Below, one piece after another: positions 34,291 through 45,101 of a stretch of DNA of 64,000 nucleotides (position 1 is the first letter of the stretch; every line of letters starts with the position of its first letter). Origin of the DNA: Unio delphinus (taxonomy: Eukaryota; Mollusca; Bivalvia; Unionida; Unionidae); NCBI GenBank assembly GCA_029339505.1, contig JAQISU010000348.1, positions 2,455,501 to 2,519,500 of the forward strand, given 5' to 3'. A program made the position numbers and the translations under genes. The notes beneath the pieces are model-generated. The model was not told where the DNA came from, did no database searches, and was given only the letters and a program-made list of their open reading frames with translations.

Positions 34291-36270
34291 AACAAACGCT
34301 GGAATCAGTCACTGTTCACGGCTTTATAAAAGTAAAACAAACATAACAAAATAATTCAAGCAGTGTCACGACGAAACCTGATGATGCTGATAATGAACAT
34401 TTATGTAACACTTGACTGTAAAGCAATAGTCAATCATAAACGAAATTTAAAACGAAAATGACATACTATAAAGTTTTCGTTTCTTTGTATCATGATATAT
34501 GTGCTTGTATTAGCAAAACAGTCCTAGTAGAACTCTGGTCCTGTACTCTGTAGAAAATACCTAATGATTTGAAAACGGTACAGACTTAAACTAATTACAT
34601 GCTTATACAGCTGTCATTTTAAACCAAATACAAACTCGGTTATAAATTACTGACGGAAATTTTTGTGAATATTAACGACCAATTATCCAGCATAAAATAT
34701 CGCATTGCCGTGTATTAGAATTCAATTTAAGTGCAAGTGGAAAATCCCAAAAAGCAAACATTAAATGCCTAAGTTTAAAAAAATAAAAAAACAGCAGTAT
34801 TACTGAATACATCATATAATGTCATCGAATCGATATAAAGTTAATACAAAGTAAATTACATCGAAACAAAAAAACATCCATTAATCAGACAAATGGGGTA
34901 AAACACTAACAAATCAGTGTACACTAAATAATGCTACGAACAGCCTTTGACCCAAACAAATCTACATAACTATGCTCCACCACCATAAAATACCCTAATT
35001 ACAGGAATATCTCTCCTGAAAAGAATCAACACCAGAGGATTTTAATATGACAACTAAGATGATAACCACAAAACTGAATTGAATAACCTTGGCCTAAACA
35101 AATACCACACAGTTAGTGTCCGAGTAGGAGAATATGACGCTGATTGAGGTATGGAACTAAATCAGTTTGAGACCAAATTCAGGTCACTTATCAACTAGGT
35201 GCCAGTCTAGGTAGATAAGTTCGTTTTCATTGGCCTTATTTGTTGACAAAATTGTGGACATTAATTTAGTATCATGGCTTATCGGTAAAATATCGTGGTA
35301 TATACATCACGAACAAAGGCACCTTTTGCAAGCGTCTGGTCGAATACAATCTGCTTTTTTTCGCTCAGACCTATTAAAAACATCCAGTGTAATTATTTCA
35401 AAATCTACCAGCGTACGTCATCACTACCCATATATGCAGAATCAGCATGGGTAACATAAAAGCCCCAGTGGTGCAATGCAAACCCGTAATCGATGAGAGC
35501 AGAGCTAAAATTTAGATACTACATTACATGGTTATCGAGGCAAACTCTATCGATCAAACCGCATAATACAAACGTAGATGCGCAACGTTCTTTCATTAAT
35601 GTAAAGAGTTTACAGTTTATCGTTCATGGCGGAACAAAATAAATGTACTCGTTGCCAAACACAAGTGCTTCTTTTTAAAAGAATCCACTATCGATTATTG
35701 ATTCAATAAAAACATTCGAGTCGGTTCAATATTCTGTGCTCATTCAGAATACATTCTTTTCCTTCAAAGTCAGTTGCATTATCCACATCTTATCTCACTA
35801 ACATGTCATTGGATGCTTTCACGGATAAATTTACTTCAGAAGAAAGCCCTATTTTAAGTGGCGTTCCTCAAAGTTCTGTGTTAGGGCCTCTTATTTTTCT
35901 GGTGTTCACCGATGACTTAGCCATATATTCAATACATGCCAACATAGATCATTGCGCTGACGACTCAACATTGTATTCATCTACTAAACTGAAAATAAAT
36001 CTCAAATCGACCGACAAAATATAACCGTTTATTGTCAAGAAAATATAATACATACAAATGCCTCTAACATGAAATGTATGAGAATCATAATAAAGCAGTA
36101 CCACTCATAAGAGCATACATTTACTTCTAAGTCTAATGGATTGCTAAATAAAATCTTTTGTATCTATATTTATCAGCATCTTATTTGGAATACAAATATT
36201 GATCATATATTTGCACATATAGTCAAAAGAATATATCTCTTAAAATACCACCGAGCTTAACCTTTACCTA
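34290..36270 (+). mobile_element. Decayed CR1-like LINE, copy 2
   Basis: A second copy of the LINE at 780-4600. Matching blocks include the leader (34593-34640), the ORF1 SGNH region (about 34990-35240, compare 1500-1720) and the pre-RT linker (35575-35660, compare 4160-4240). Relative to copy 1 it lacks most of the endonuclease and the 66-bp array, the join lying near 35575. It adds an RT block at 35803-36024 with SGVPQSSVLGPLIFLVFTDD and a degraded 'ADD' (HCADDSTLYSS). A palm/thumb tail, HLIWNTNIDHIFAHIVKRIY then LLKYHRA, is at about 36178-36255. Not functional. Confidence 0.8.
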
Positions 36271-36589
36271 CTAATTAGGCTATTTGTTCATATATATAAT
36301 ACCGCCGGTAGAATATGGTTGTAGCTTATGGAGGAACATATCCAGTTATTAGTTATCCAGAATTGACAACCTATAGATAGTGGCCATCTTTAAATGATCT
36401 TTCTCCAAGTATAGCTCAAACGTAATTAAACTGAACTCGTCGAGTACTGAGAGTAATCAACAACTACCAAAAATCTCCACAATCCGTGGCCGAAAACCGT
36501 CCTTTTTAAAAATTCATTCCCATAAGGATATTTATTTCGAATTGCCTTGCTTCTTTTAAAACCTAATTAGAGACAATTAGTTATGACAA

Positions 36590-36590
36590 G

Positions 36591-36629
<39 letters not shown>

Positions 36630-36730
36630 ATATCTATATCTATATATATCTATATATATATATATATCTATATATATCTATATATATATCTATATATATA
36701 TCTATATCTATATATATATATATATCTATA

Positions 36731-36761
<31 letters not shown>

Positions 36762-36762
36762 T
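36590..36762. repeat. Interrupted (AT)n microsatellite with CTATAT units
   Basis: Mostly AT dinucleotides interspersed with TCTATATCTA units, so some of the array has a 6-12-base higher-order period. Confidence 0.95.
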
Positions 36763-36764
36763 TT

Positions 36765-37215
36765 CATGATATAAAGTGTATGCTGGTGTATAGCATATTT
36801 ATTAACTATATGCTTATTTTTGTCTCTGGTAAATTTACATTGTCAGAATCGTGCAATATTGTATGATGTTTCACACCTTAATATTGCATTCACGTGCACG
36901 ACACCTGTTCCCATTAATGTATTAGGATTACTTTGTAAACAAATCATGCAAACTCCTATCTTACACGCTTTACCTTTAGGTCGATTAAATTGTTTCGGAA
37001 TGAATTTAAGCAGATGTTTCGATTACTGCCACACACCATCGGCTTAACAATATTCCGCCATAACGTTTGTAAAACAATTTTTCGGATTTAGGTTTGCAAT
37101 AGACACTAGACAGGCTATAAAAAACTGGGTCCCTACAAATAACATCAATGTGACATGAACAAAACGTTTCTTCCTTAGTTGGTAATAAGAATAGCAAAAA
37201 TGTACTTAAGAGTTT
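36765..37215. other. No gene seen
   Basis: A 75-codon plus frame at 36820-37047 shows no recognisable motif and is probably chance. Confidence 0.5.
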
Positions 37216-37219
37216 TGCT

Positions 37220-37410
37220 ACCGTTGATTGGGAAGCTTCATATATTCCTGTTACGAACATCTTACCATTTTATATTTAACTATTATGGTTTTTTTTTATA
37301 TCGCTGGTCGATGTTAAACCTTTCTTATTTTTAAGCATCTTTACCTCTTGCATGGCTCTAAATAGCCTAAAAGTGCTGGTGCGCCGTTACAATTCAAACA
37401 AACAAACAAA
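37220..37410 (+). mobile_element. Jockey LINE 3'-end fragment
   Basis: Matches the last 190 bases of the LINE at 48860-49047. Shared blocks are GTTGATTGGGAAGCTTCATA, ACCATTTTATATTTAACTAT, TATCGCTGGTCGATGTTAAA and GCTGGTGCGCCGTTA, ending in (CAAA)n. It is a severely 5'-truncated insertion, typical of LINE retrotransposition, and so marks the true 3' terminus of the family. Confidence 0.9.
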
Positions 37411-37808
37411 CCTAAGAGTTTTGCATCCTGAATGTCCTCCAAATGCACGTTATGAGTTTTGCAAATCTGAATTGCACAAGGTATGTCATGTAATATAAAG
37501 CTTGATTAAACATATTCCGAATTAATACTGTAGTTTCTAATACATTCCAAGGGCAATTATATCCTCCATACCGCGCCCGAAATGAAAATTATATTCCTTA
37601 GCGTCTATTTGGTAATTATAATTGAAAGACGTCCTATTTTTACAACATTAGAATTCCAAACATTCAAGAACAAAACAGAAACACACAGATGTTAAAATGT
37701 CCTTCATGTAGAATTGGCATATACGAAAGACAAATCCACTCATTAATCACGAAATTTCGTAAAATCGACAAAATACAAAAATCTATTAATTCCATACGAA
37801 ATAAAAAA

Positions 37809-38067
37809 GGTGGCCGAGTGGTCTAAAGCGCTCTTCGTTACGGATCGCTGCCATATCAACCCAGTCCGCGTGGGTTTGAGCCTCGGGTTCGGCCAATGTG
37901 GTTATGTGAGTAAGCTTGTCAGTGGCTTCTTGTAGGTCGGTGATTTTTTCCGGTGGTTTTCCCGGTTTCTTCTTCCACCATTAATACTGGCCGCTATATA
38001 TGTAATTTGTAATATCCATTTAGAGTCAAATCCGATTGCCCCGATTGTTAAACTAATATAAAACAAA
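37809..38067 (+). mobile_element. tRNA-derived SINE
   Basis: The head GGTGGCCGAGTGGTCTAAAG reads like the D-arm of a tRNA-Leu/Ser (A box), and GTGGGTTTGAGCC is a mutated B box. The central block matches the SINE at 25672-25910, including GCTTGTCAGTGGCTTCTTG against GCTTCTGGTGGGTCG and the GGTTTTCC block. The tail is GATTGTTAAACTAATATAAA then ACAAAG. It is too diverged and too long to be a tRNA gene. Confidence 0.8.
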
Positions 38068-38114
38068 GTGCCCATCATGATATTGAACTGAAAATAGAAC
38101 ACTGTTTACTTTAT

Positions 38115-38447
38115 TCAGGTCGCTGTATGTGTCACCGTATGTCGGGTTAATAGTCTTACATCCTCACTCACGGTCTTTTTACTCTCCCTTCTCATGAAAG
38201 TAGGATCAGGAAGCAACATTGATTTCAGTTCGTATCTTTTACCATCTGTGAGGACTGTTTGATCGAACTCTCTAAAACAACACGTCAGGAACTGTTCAAA
38301 ATGGTAAGCATTGGAGAGTTGTCCAAACAACTCGAATTTCATCCTTATCCGCCTGAAGCATTCTGCCTGGGGAATTTTTGAGTAGATGCTGTGAGCTCCC
38401 AAAAATGTTTTTCTCAGGTCATCATGAATGCAGGGAACACGGTGCAT
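38115..38447 (-). CDS. Hypothetical frame near C2H2 fragment
   Basis: A 110-codon minus-strand frame with LFGQLSNAYHFEQFLTCCFR and SEDVRLLTRHTVTHTAT. No family is recognised. It lies about 380 bases downstream (minus strand) of the C2H2-like frame, and stop-free stretches in between in other frames suggest one decayed longer gene or transposon ORF. It could also be chance. Confidence 0.3.
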   Translation of the reverse strand: MHRVPCIHDDLRKTFLGAHSIYSKIPQAECFRRIRMKFELFGQLSNAYHFEQFLTCCFREFDQTVLTDGKRYELKSMLLPDPTFMRRESKKTVSEDVRLLTRHTVTHTAT

Positions 38448-38825
38448 TTTTTCATAGGGTTCCTTGTGTTGACGTATCCAGCTGGATAGGCCTGACTATG
38501 TATGTGGGCGCCAGCCGAAAATTTAAACATTTCTTGGGGGCCTTCGTGACTACATCATTTCTAGGGGTGTTGGTTGGTATGGTGGCACTAAAACGCAAGA
38601 GGACCCCAAACACGGCTCGTAGGGCGAGTAAGGTATAGAAGATGTCATTGGATTAGAGTTCTCTGGGGCGATGTAAAGAATTTTCTCTTGCATGGTGACA
38701 CCATGGCTTTCCTATCTGACGTTGACAGAAAATTCTCAAGATAAATAGGAGTGGGTGATTTCAAGGGATCAAGGGATGATCTGGAGTGCCCACCGTAGTA
38801 TCTTTGCTATATGATGTGCTTTGAG

Positions 38826-39098
38826 TCATTCTAAATCTTGGGAAACTTGCAACCGATGAGATACGGGTTCTGACATGTCGAGACTCCCGGAATTTGTATT
38901 TTCCATCATATCATATGAAAAGTCTCTAACAGGATGCCTGGCCTCAATGTATGGCTTAATCCGGTATTGAATGTTAATCGCTACAGTATATAAGCAATAT
39001 TCACACCAGATATTATCTCCATGATGGTATCTGTGGTGTCTATGAAGTAGCTGCCAGTTGACACAGGAAATGCTACACTCAGCACACTGGACACCCAC
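38826..39098 (-). pseudogene. C2H2-like zinc finger frame
   Basis: A 90-codon minus frame beginning MGVQCAECSISCVNWQLLHR. The pattern CAEC...LHRHHRYHH fits a C2H2 finger, followed by WCEYC...RHP, which fits a second finger with a modified end. No linker or long finger array is present. It lies on the same strand and about 0.5 kb downstream of the Gypsy integrase tail at 39610-40150, so it may be an accessory ORF of that element; that is inference. Confidence 0.45.
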
Positions 39099-39609
39099 TC
39101 AGGGAGAGAATATTTACAAGTTATTTAATACAAGTATAATATTAAAACTATAATATATGGCTTACAAATACCCTCGATCATTTTAGCAATTAACTTTGTA
39201 ATTACACGAACTTTGCATTTACACGTTTCGTTTTTACATAGGTATAAAGGAAAACCATCATACGCAGGTTCCATTTACTTGCATGTTGTTATTGGCTTGA
39301 TTTCTGATTTAGCAATGCGTTGCCATTTCGGGCATAATTATGCAAGAGAGTTCTCTTCAGAATACCAGATTTTCTTTTGATCAAGAGCACCAACATAACC
39401 ACAGAATACACTGGGCAGTACTGCCTATACCCTACTTAAAATGTATCATACAAAAATACTAATCCGTCCATCCCGCCACTATGCCTACATCAAAGCTCGC
39501 TTCTCTGACTTTTCTATCCTGGACTTTCCATCAGGTGGCTGTAAATATGACAAACTACAAACTAACATCAGCACAAATATCTGAGAGCATTTGTTGACTA
39601 ATGCCTCAG

Positions 39610-40150
39610 AACACAAATAGGTACATTAATGCCGGCTACACAAAAATAGTCTCGTATCATTCACTCCAAAAATATAATTTACAAAAAGAACACCAGGGCT
39701 TACGTACCTATCTCTGTTTTGTTTAACAAAATGTGTCGGACTCAACACACATTCGACGTTTAAATCGACCATGCTGTTCTCGCCATAAAATGGCTCCATT
39801 CTGTCATGATGGACAATTTTTGGCACTGATTATGGGTTATGTATTTTATAAACTAAATCAGATAACACTCTGATTACATAATATGGGCCTTCCATGTTGG
39901 TTTGCCGTTTTCGACAACGACCTTTCTGTGTGGAGCCAGACAGTGTCTCATATTTGTTCCTGTCTTGCCCCTATGTTATGATCATATATATCTCTTCGGT
40001 CTGTTGCTTGCTTCCATCATATGATTCCTTTCCTCATGAATTTTTAAAATGTTTAATATGCTTATTTCTAAGTTGTCAACAGTTTCTTGTTTCGCTTTTG
40101 GCGGAGGTCCAACATTTAGTTGAACTTCTAGTCCCAGATGAGCTGTATGC
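39610..40150 (-). mobile_element. Gypsy integrase C-terminal fragment
   Basis: The minus strand reads the C-terminal end of a Ty3/Gypsy integrase in broken frames. In order: LGLEVQLNVGPPPKAKQETV, a helical stretch ISILNILKIHEERNHM, DTVWLHTERS (compare 'DLVWLHNP'), the GPY/F-like block MEGPYYVIRVLSDLVYKI, and VPKIVHHDRMEPFYGEN (compare 'kivHHDRLkPy'). Frameshifts and stops separate the blocks. No LTR was recognised nearby. Confidence 0.75.
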
Positions 40151-40449
40151 AAGCATACCCAGTCTAAGTGTCATTCAAGTCTCGCTGATCCTGTGTAATA
40201 TTTAAAATTTGAACCAGACTCACTTTGATTATGAAATACGTTTCTCTTGGTTTTGAAAGTATGTACAGGATCAAACAGACATTTATCGATCCGACCAAAC
40301 ACTTTATAACATGTCAAGGTCAAATAAAATGGAATAGATGGACATCTCACGCCTTTTACAGTTAATAGATCTCTCCAGTGTATTGTAATCGCATGAAATG
40401 GTGTGTTTACCACAAATGTTCTTGCATAATAAAAGCACAAAACAGTTTA

Positions 40450-42240
40450 TTATATAACTTCCAGGCTTAAATGTGTTTGCTCACAAATTATGTGCTCAAA
40501 GTTGTGAAATATAATATTTCCAATTTGCAGAACAGACGTTTGATAAAGCCTATTGAAATGAGACAACACAAATTTAAGTTGTATATTACATGTAAAACAA
40601 TCAGCATACCTGTTCACTTTCTCCTAATTCACTTAATCGCGTACACATATAATCGCAGTTCTCAAACTAATCTTGCACAGAAAATGTGTTAATAGGTCCC
40701 AAAATGTGTTCATATCACGTACCGATATGGTAAGGATGTTCGTCCATCCAATCAACGTTCGGAACTAGTCCAGGGTTTGTGTTTTAGAGTCCAATGATAA
40801 TTGTGATATTTGCACAGTCAGGAACCGGATGTTAATGTGTTGCATTTGGTGGCATGAGAAACAGTTGTTGTTTTGACGGACACAGTCTGAAACCGGATGT
40901 CAATAATGTGTTGCGTTAGCTGATACAGTTTGTCGTTTTGAGCGAGAAAGTCTTGTGTGTCGCTTGAATTGTATGCGACAATGGGTCGTTTTGTAGCAAC
41001 AAAGTGTGTCGGGTATATTATTTCGCCATCTGAATGACGCAACCAATAAAAAATGGATGGAAATGTGTTATTTCAAAATGATACATGAAATAGATAATGC
41101 CAAACGGAATACTAAATTCTAGTGGATAGCTGACGGCTATGTTGATGATGACACAGTGACAGTGTCATCAGCTAAATCCGTTTATGGGAAGTTTTATTTG
41201 GTATCATGAGGAAATAAACGTTGAAACAATATCAGAGAAGTATTGTAAAAGTCGCTATGAGTACGAAGTTTAATGTGTCGGCACTCAAACGTTTCAGTTC
41301 GGAAGCCTAGTGACGTTTGTCTGGTTTTGAAACCTTTACTGGAGTCCAGAAGAACCACAACTGCCAAAATGGAGGATCTCACCCCTATTTATAGGTTCTA
41401 AGAACACATTTGAGAAATGCATGACAACATTTTTACGAATATGACTAAATATGGAAAAATTCGGAAGCATTAAAATGCCGTCTCCTAGTGGAAAGCCAAG
41501 CGCTCAATATACACAGTAGTACTTAATGCGGCCGATTACAAACGACAAAAATAACCATAATTTCACAAATATTATACAAAGATTGACACTGATGAAGAAC
41601 AATTAAATCACGTTTGTGAATTTCTTTTGGACCTTACATCAGTGTTACCCTAATCCTGGAGAGAAATGAATAAAATTACCTATTTCTGTCTGAAAATAGA
41701 AGGTATGTGATATCAATTTATATTCCTATCATGTTCACTCTGGGCTTGAAAATTCTTTACCCAGATGATCGACATATTGGATAAAATTATTTTTCTTATC
41801 TTAATGGGTCATATATAAAACAAAATGTTACTACAGTTACTAGTATTTGCATTGGAAACATAGGTACAACTTTACAACATGACGAGAATGCAAACAACAA
41901 AAGAAAATTATAAATTTTATCAAACATTAATGACAAGTGCAATTACACTTTATAAGAATATACGTTGACAGGTTATCAGGATTGTTTCAATATTGGTCCA
42001 ATCTTTAAAATCCGTGTCGAGACTGTGTAATCCATGATGTTGGTTTTCAACTGATCAGTTAAGTATTTCTTATATTGTTGCTTGTCCTATATATTTAATC
42101 TGATTGCTCACAGGTAGTTCCCACAGGTAGTCTTTGACTATAGATTAGTATTTCATCCTCCACGTATATTGTACTCCTAGTATATTGTGTCATTACCAGC
42201 CAGACATTATTGAATTTGAATTTCCGAAATGCAAATGAAA
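40450..42240. other. No gene seen
   Basis: Contains a partial local duplication (about 40815-40920, with AACCGGATGT and AATGTGTTGC occurring twice). Short minus frames at 40818-41042 and 41194-41382 have no recognisable motif. Otherwise nothing supported. Confidence 0.5.
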
Positions 42241-42243
42241 CTA

Positions 42244-42316
<73 letters not shown>
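42244..42316. repeat. (AT)n microsatellite
   Basis: A pure AT tract abutting the TAGCGTC repeat cluster. Confidence 0.95.
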
Positions 42317-42319
<3 letters not shown>

Positions 42320-42535
42320 CGTCAAGGGAAAATCCAGTCAAAAAAGGCTTAGGGCGATCTAGCGTCAAGGGGAATTGAACATAGTGGGTCTATATAGCGT
42401 CGTGGGGAATAATATTTGGGCATATCTAGCGTCAGGGGAAATTTAACATGGTGGGCCTTTCTAGCGTCAATGGAAATTTAACATGAGGAATATTATTTTT
42501 ATTTGGGCCTGTCTATCGACAAGGGAAAAGGAGGC
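42317..42535. repeat. Degenerate TAGCGTCAAGGGGAA repeat cluster
   Basis: About six copies of a word like TAGCGTCAAGGGGAAATTTA at irregular 34-45-base spacing (42317, 42360, 42395, 42427, 42462) plus a decayed CTATCGACAAGGGAAA near 42513. Most copies are followed by AACAT(A/G)GTGGG or TTTGGGC. It lies just outside the leftmost reading frames attributed to the Polinton and may be part of that element's end, but no inverted partner is visible in this window. Confidence 0.7.
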
Positions 42536-42612
42536 AATGAAAGCAAATATCTTTTCGAGGTGTATGAGTTGCCCTTAAAATGGCCGTTATGTGTAATGTT
42601 AACATTATATTG

Positions 42613-42843
42613 TTAACACAGAGGACATATCACTGATCTTCGTCTCTTTCTTAAACTTCTCCTCGCTGCTGGTCGATAGAGGGAACTCTTTAAACAACCT
42701 TGCCTCTCCACATATATTCTTCTCTTCCAAAGGGCTGTATCAGTCGTATGAGTGATAGTCCATGATGATCTGACATACATGGGAAAGTAAATACGAAATA
42801 GCATGGTAGAAAAAAGGGTAGAAGATTCTATGTTGGTCCACAT
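42613..42843 (-). CDS. Small basic protein, Polinton-associated candidate
   Basis: A 76-codon minus frame ending in a basic cluster (RRSLRKRRRSVICPLC). It points away from the coiled-coil frame at 43051, with about 200 bases between the two starts. Minus-strand TATAAATAAC lies upstream of it (near 42887-42896). A strongly basic small protein would fit a DNA-condensing role, but no family is recognised. It may be chance. Confidence 0.35.
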   Translation of the reverse strand: MWTNIESSTLFSTMLFRIYFPMYVRSSWTITHTTDTALWKRRIYVERQGCLKSSLYRPAARRSLRKRRRSVICPLC

Positions 42844-43041
42844 CTTGTGATGAGAACAGGTGAAGTGAATGCCGTGTACTGAGGTTATTTATAGGGAAAG
42901 AACGGATCGAAACGTATTGAGTTTATTCACCAATCCAAACACGCGTTACAAAAGTCTGTCACAGTCGTCCAGTCGTCTCTGACGTCATATTCCCTATATA
43001 GAGATACTAGCGTTTGTGCGCGGTCAATCGATGCGACAGAG

Positions 43042-43655
43042 TTGTCAATAATGTCGGAATCTAGGAAGACTACGAATTGGGGTGAACCAGTATTGGAGTT
43101 AGCAAGTAATGGTCCAGCAGTGACTACCAAAGTCGATGCATATCTACATCCAGAAGAAGTTTATTTTAACTGGGATATTGTGAATTTTCTCACTTCACAA
43201 GAATTTGTTACGGAACCTTCGTTACCTTCTGTTTCTTAATTACTCGTCGATGAATTTAAGCAAAGACAAAAATAAGAATTGGAACGATGTTTACAACAGA
43301 AAGTAGAAGAACAAGCTTTTTTCCTTAAACAGCTGGAAGAAGATGCAAGAAGGAAACACCAGGAAGAAACAGTAGCAGCAACAGAGAAGAAAGAAGACCA
43401 AGGACAGAAAGAGAATCGTGAAAATCAAACGGTCACCACGGTACCTTTATACATTTTAGCAGAGTTAATCAGTCTGAAACAAATGTATCAGACTTCTTTA
43501 TCACGACCGAAGAGAAAAAGACCTCGAGCTAAACAACCCAATTTATCTGCGACTACGTCTGCCATACCACCGTTAGTGATTTCTACCAAATCATCGACAG
43601 GAACCACCAGTCCAGAAGTACGCCTTGACCGTGGCAAAGGCTTAAGACATCTAAA
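43042..43655 (+). pseudogene. Coiled-coil protein at Polinton left part, broken
   Basis: One continuous frame crosses two TAA codons (43237 and 43273 region). The first part starts at ATG 43042 or 43051 (SESRKTTNWGEPVLEL); the second is rich in Glu, Lys and Gln (LQQKVEEQAFFLKQLEED, EKKEDQGQKENRENQ), a probable coiled coil, then a basic RPKRKRPRAKQ segment. The frame runs into the 5' end of the Jockey LINE at about 43655-43660, so its C-terminus is cut off. CCCTATATAGAG near 42990 could be a TATA element. Function unknown. It is attributed to the Polinton only by position and style. Confidence 0.45.
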
Positions 43656-43924
43656 GATGGTTCCCCCCCACTTGCGGGTTCGGGGTTGTACAACTGGCCC
43701 GACGTGCCTCGCCACGTGTCGTAAAAGGCAACTAAGTAGAGGCAACCTTCTCTTAGACGGGTATTCGAGATGGGCCCGGTCTCGAGAAATCGGCTGGTCA
43801 CGCCGAGCCGTAGGACTTTGTTTTACTTACTCATCTTCTCTTTCTTTCTTGTATCTCTCTTGAAACCACCGTTGCCCCTAAAATCTTTTCCTTTTGCTGT
43901 CACTTTCCCAAGTTTTAGAAGACT

Positions 43925-44958
43925 TCCTAAAAGGCCGTATGATGAAAATGAAAATATTATTTGATATTCCAGTGACCTCATTCGCCCACACTACACAGAA
44001 TTCGTCCAAAGGCGTAATGTGATGTCGTGACTTGGCTGGAGTCACCGACACAGATATCATCGAAGGGATGAAACATGAAGGTGTAACTGCAGTGCGAAGA
44101 ATACGTATTAAACATAATAACATTCTGCAGGACATCAATACGTTTGTACTCGCCTTTAATAAACCGACAGTGCCCAAAGTGGTCAAGGTTTGGTTTTTAC
44201 AGGTAAAGGTAGAGATCTACATTCCAAACCCCCTTCGACGCTGTAAATGTCAAAAATACGGCCATCACGAGGATCGATGTTCCAGAGCCACGGTATGTGG
44301 CCGATGCGGAGACCACTCTAATCAGGAAGCTGATTGTAGAGCAACTCCGCATTGTGTCAACTGTGGCAAGGAACATCACGCCAGATCCAAGGATTGTGAT
44401 ACATGGAAACAGGAGAAGGACATTTAGAGGGTAAAGTTTACCTCGAACATTCCCAACCCAGAAGCCAGAAAACTTGTTCAGGCAAACACATCCCTTTCTG
44501 GCCCATCCTTCTCCACAGTTGTAAAACACAATCCAAAAAGCACGAAGGACGCGCAAACACAAACGGATCAGCTCGATTCAACCACAAGTGCCAATATCCC
44601 TAATTATAAGCCACAGAAAAGCACATCAACTCAGACAACATTTAATAACAATCCACCACCAAAACAGAAACAAAAAGCACAAACAAATAAGCCGCAAAAG
44701 GGGTCAGATGACCCCATTAAACTGTACAACCGGTTTGGAGACGTTGAGACAGAGGCGTAGCGATGATATTTTGCGCCCGGGGACAAACTATAAAATTGGC
44801 GCCACAGCGATCTTGTGACAGATTTATTACCCTCGTTTTCTTATTATAATGTAACGTTGCAAGCCTCATTTTGGCTCCGCTGTACATTGGCGCCCAGGGA
44901 CATATGTACCCACTGCCCCCACCCTAGCTACGCCTCTGCGTTGAGAGCATGGATGCAG
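43925..44958 (+). pseudogene. LINE ORF1, gag-like with zinc knuckles
   Basis: In broken frames: PVTSFAHTTQNSSK, the block MKHEGVTAVRRIRIKHNNIL, NTFVLAFNKPTVPKVVKVWF, then cysteine knuckles CKCQKYGHHEDRC, CGRCGDHSNQEADC and CVNCGKEHHARSKDC (44238-44400). The first knuckle has lost a residue between its first two cysteines relative to the antisense copy (LRCFKY there). The frame ends near GSDDPIKLYNRFGDVE, where the MITE is inserted. The product would be the nucleic-acid-binding ORF1 protein of the LINE particle. Confidence 0.8.
44750..44938. mobile_element. hAT-type MITE with 8-bp target duplication
   Basis: A 189-base insert with perfect 12-base terminal inverted repeats CAGAGGCGTAGC, flanked by the direct repeat CGTTGAGA (44742-44749 and 44939-44946). 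An 8-bp target duplication and CAGRGGCGTAGC-like termini are hallmarks of the hAT superfamily. It carries no transposase frame, so it is non-autonomous. It lies in the last codons of the LINE ORF1. Removing it together with one duplication copy would leave the LINE frame running to a nearby stop, as in an empty site. Confidence 0.9.
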
Positions 44959-45101
44959 AATAAACTGCTCCATGTACTCAAAGTAGCTCCAAACCAAGCA
45001 AAACTAAATATACTCCCGTACTTCCTCCAGACAAATAACAACACATACTTCCTCCGCGAATAGTTGAACCTAACTCTTGAATCTCCAGTATAACATTATA
45101 A

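Noticed and set aside
37809..37885. Possible tRNA-Leu or tRNA-Ser gene
   Set aside because: The head has a tRNA-like A box, but the B box is mutated and the sequence continues into a SINE body shared with another copy, so it is a SINE head.
39894..40205. 103-codon plus-strand frame with hydrophobic stretches
   Set aside because: It lies opposite the Gypsy integrase tail and has no motif of its own.
43488..43801. Minus-strand frames of 72-85 codons
   Set aside because: Opposite the coiled-coil frame and the LINE 5' leader; no motif.
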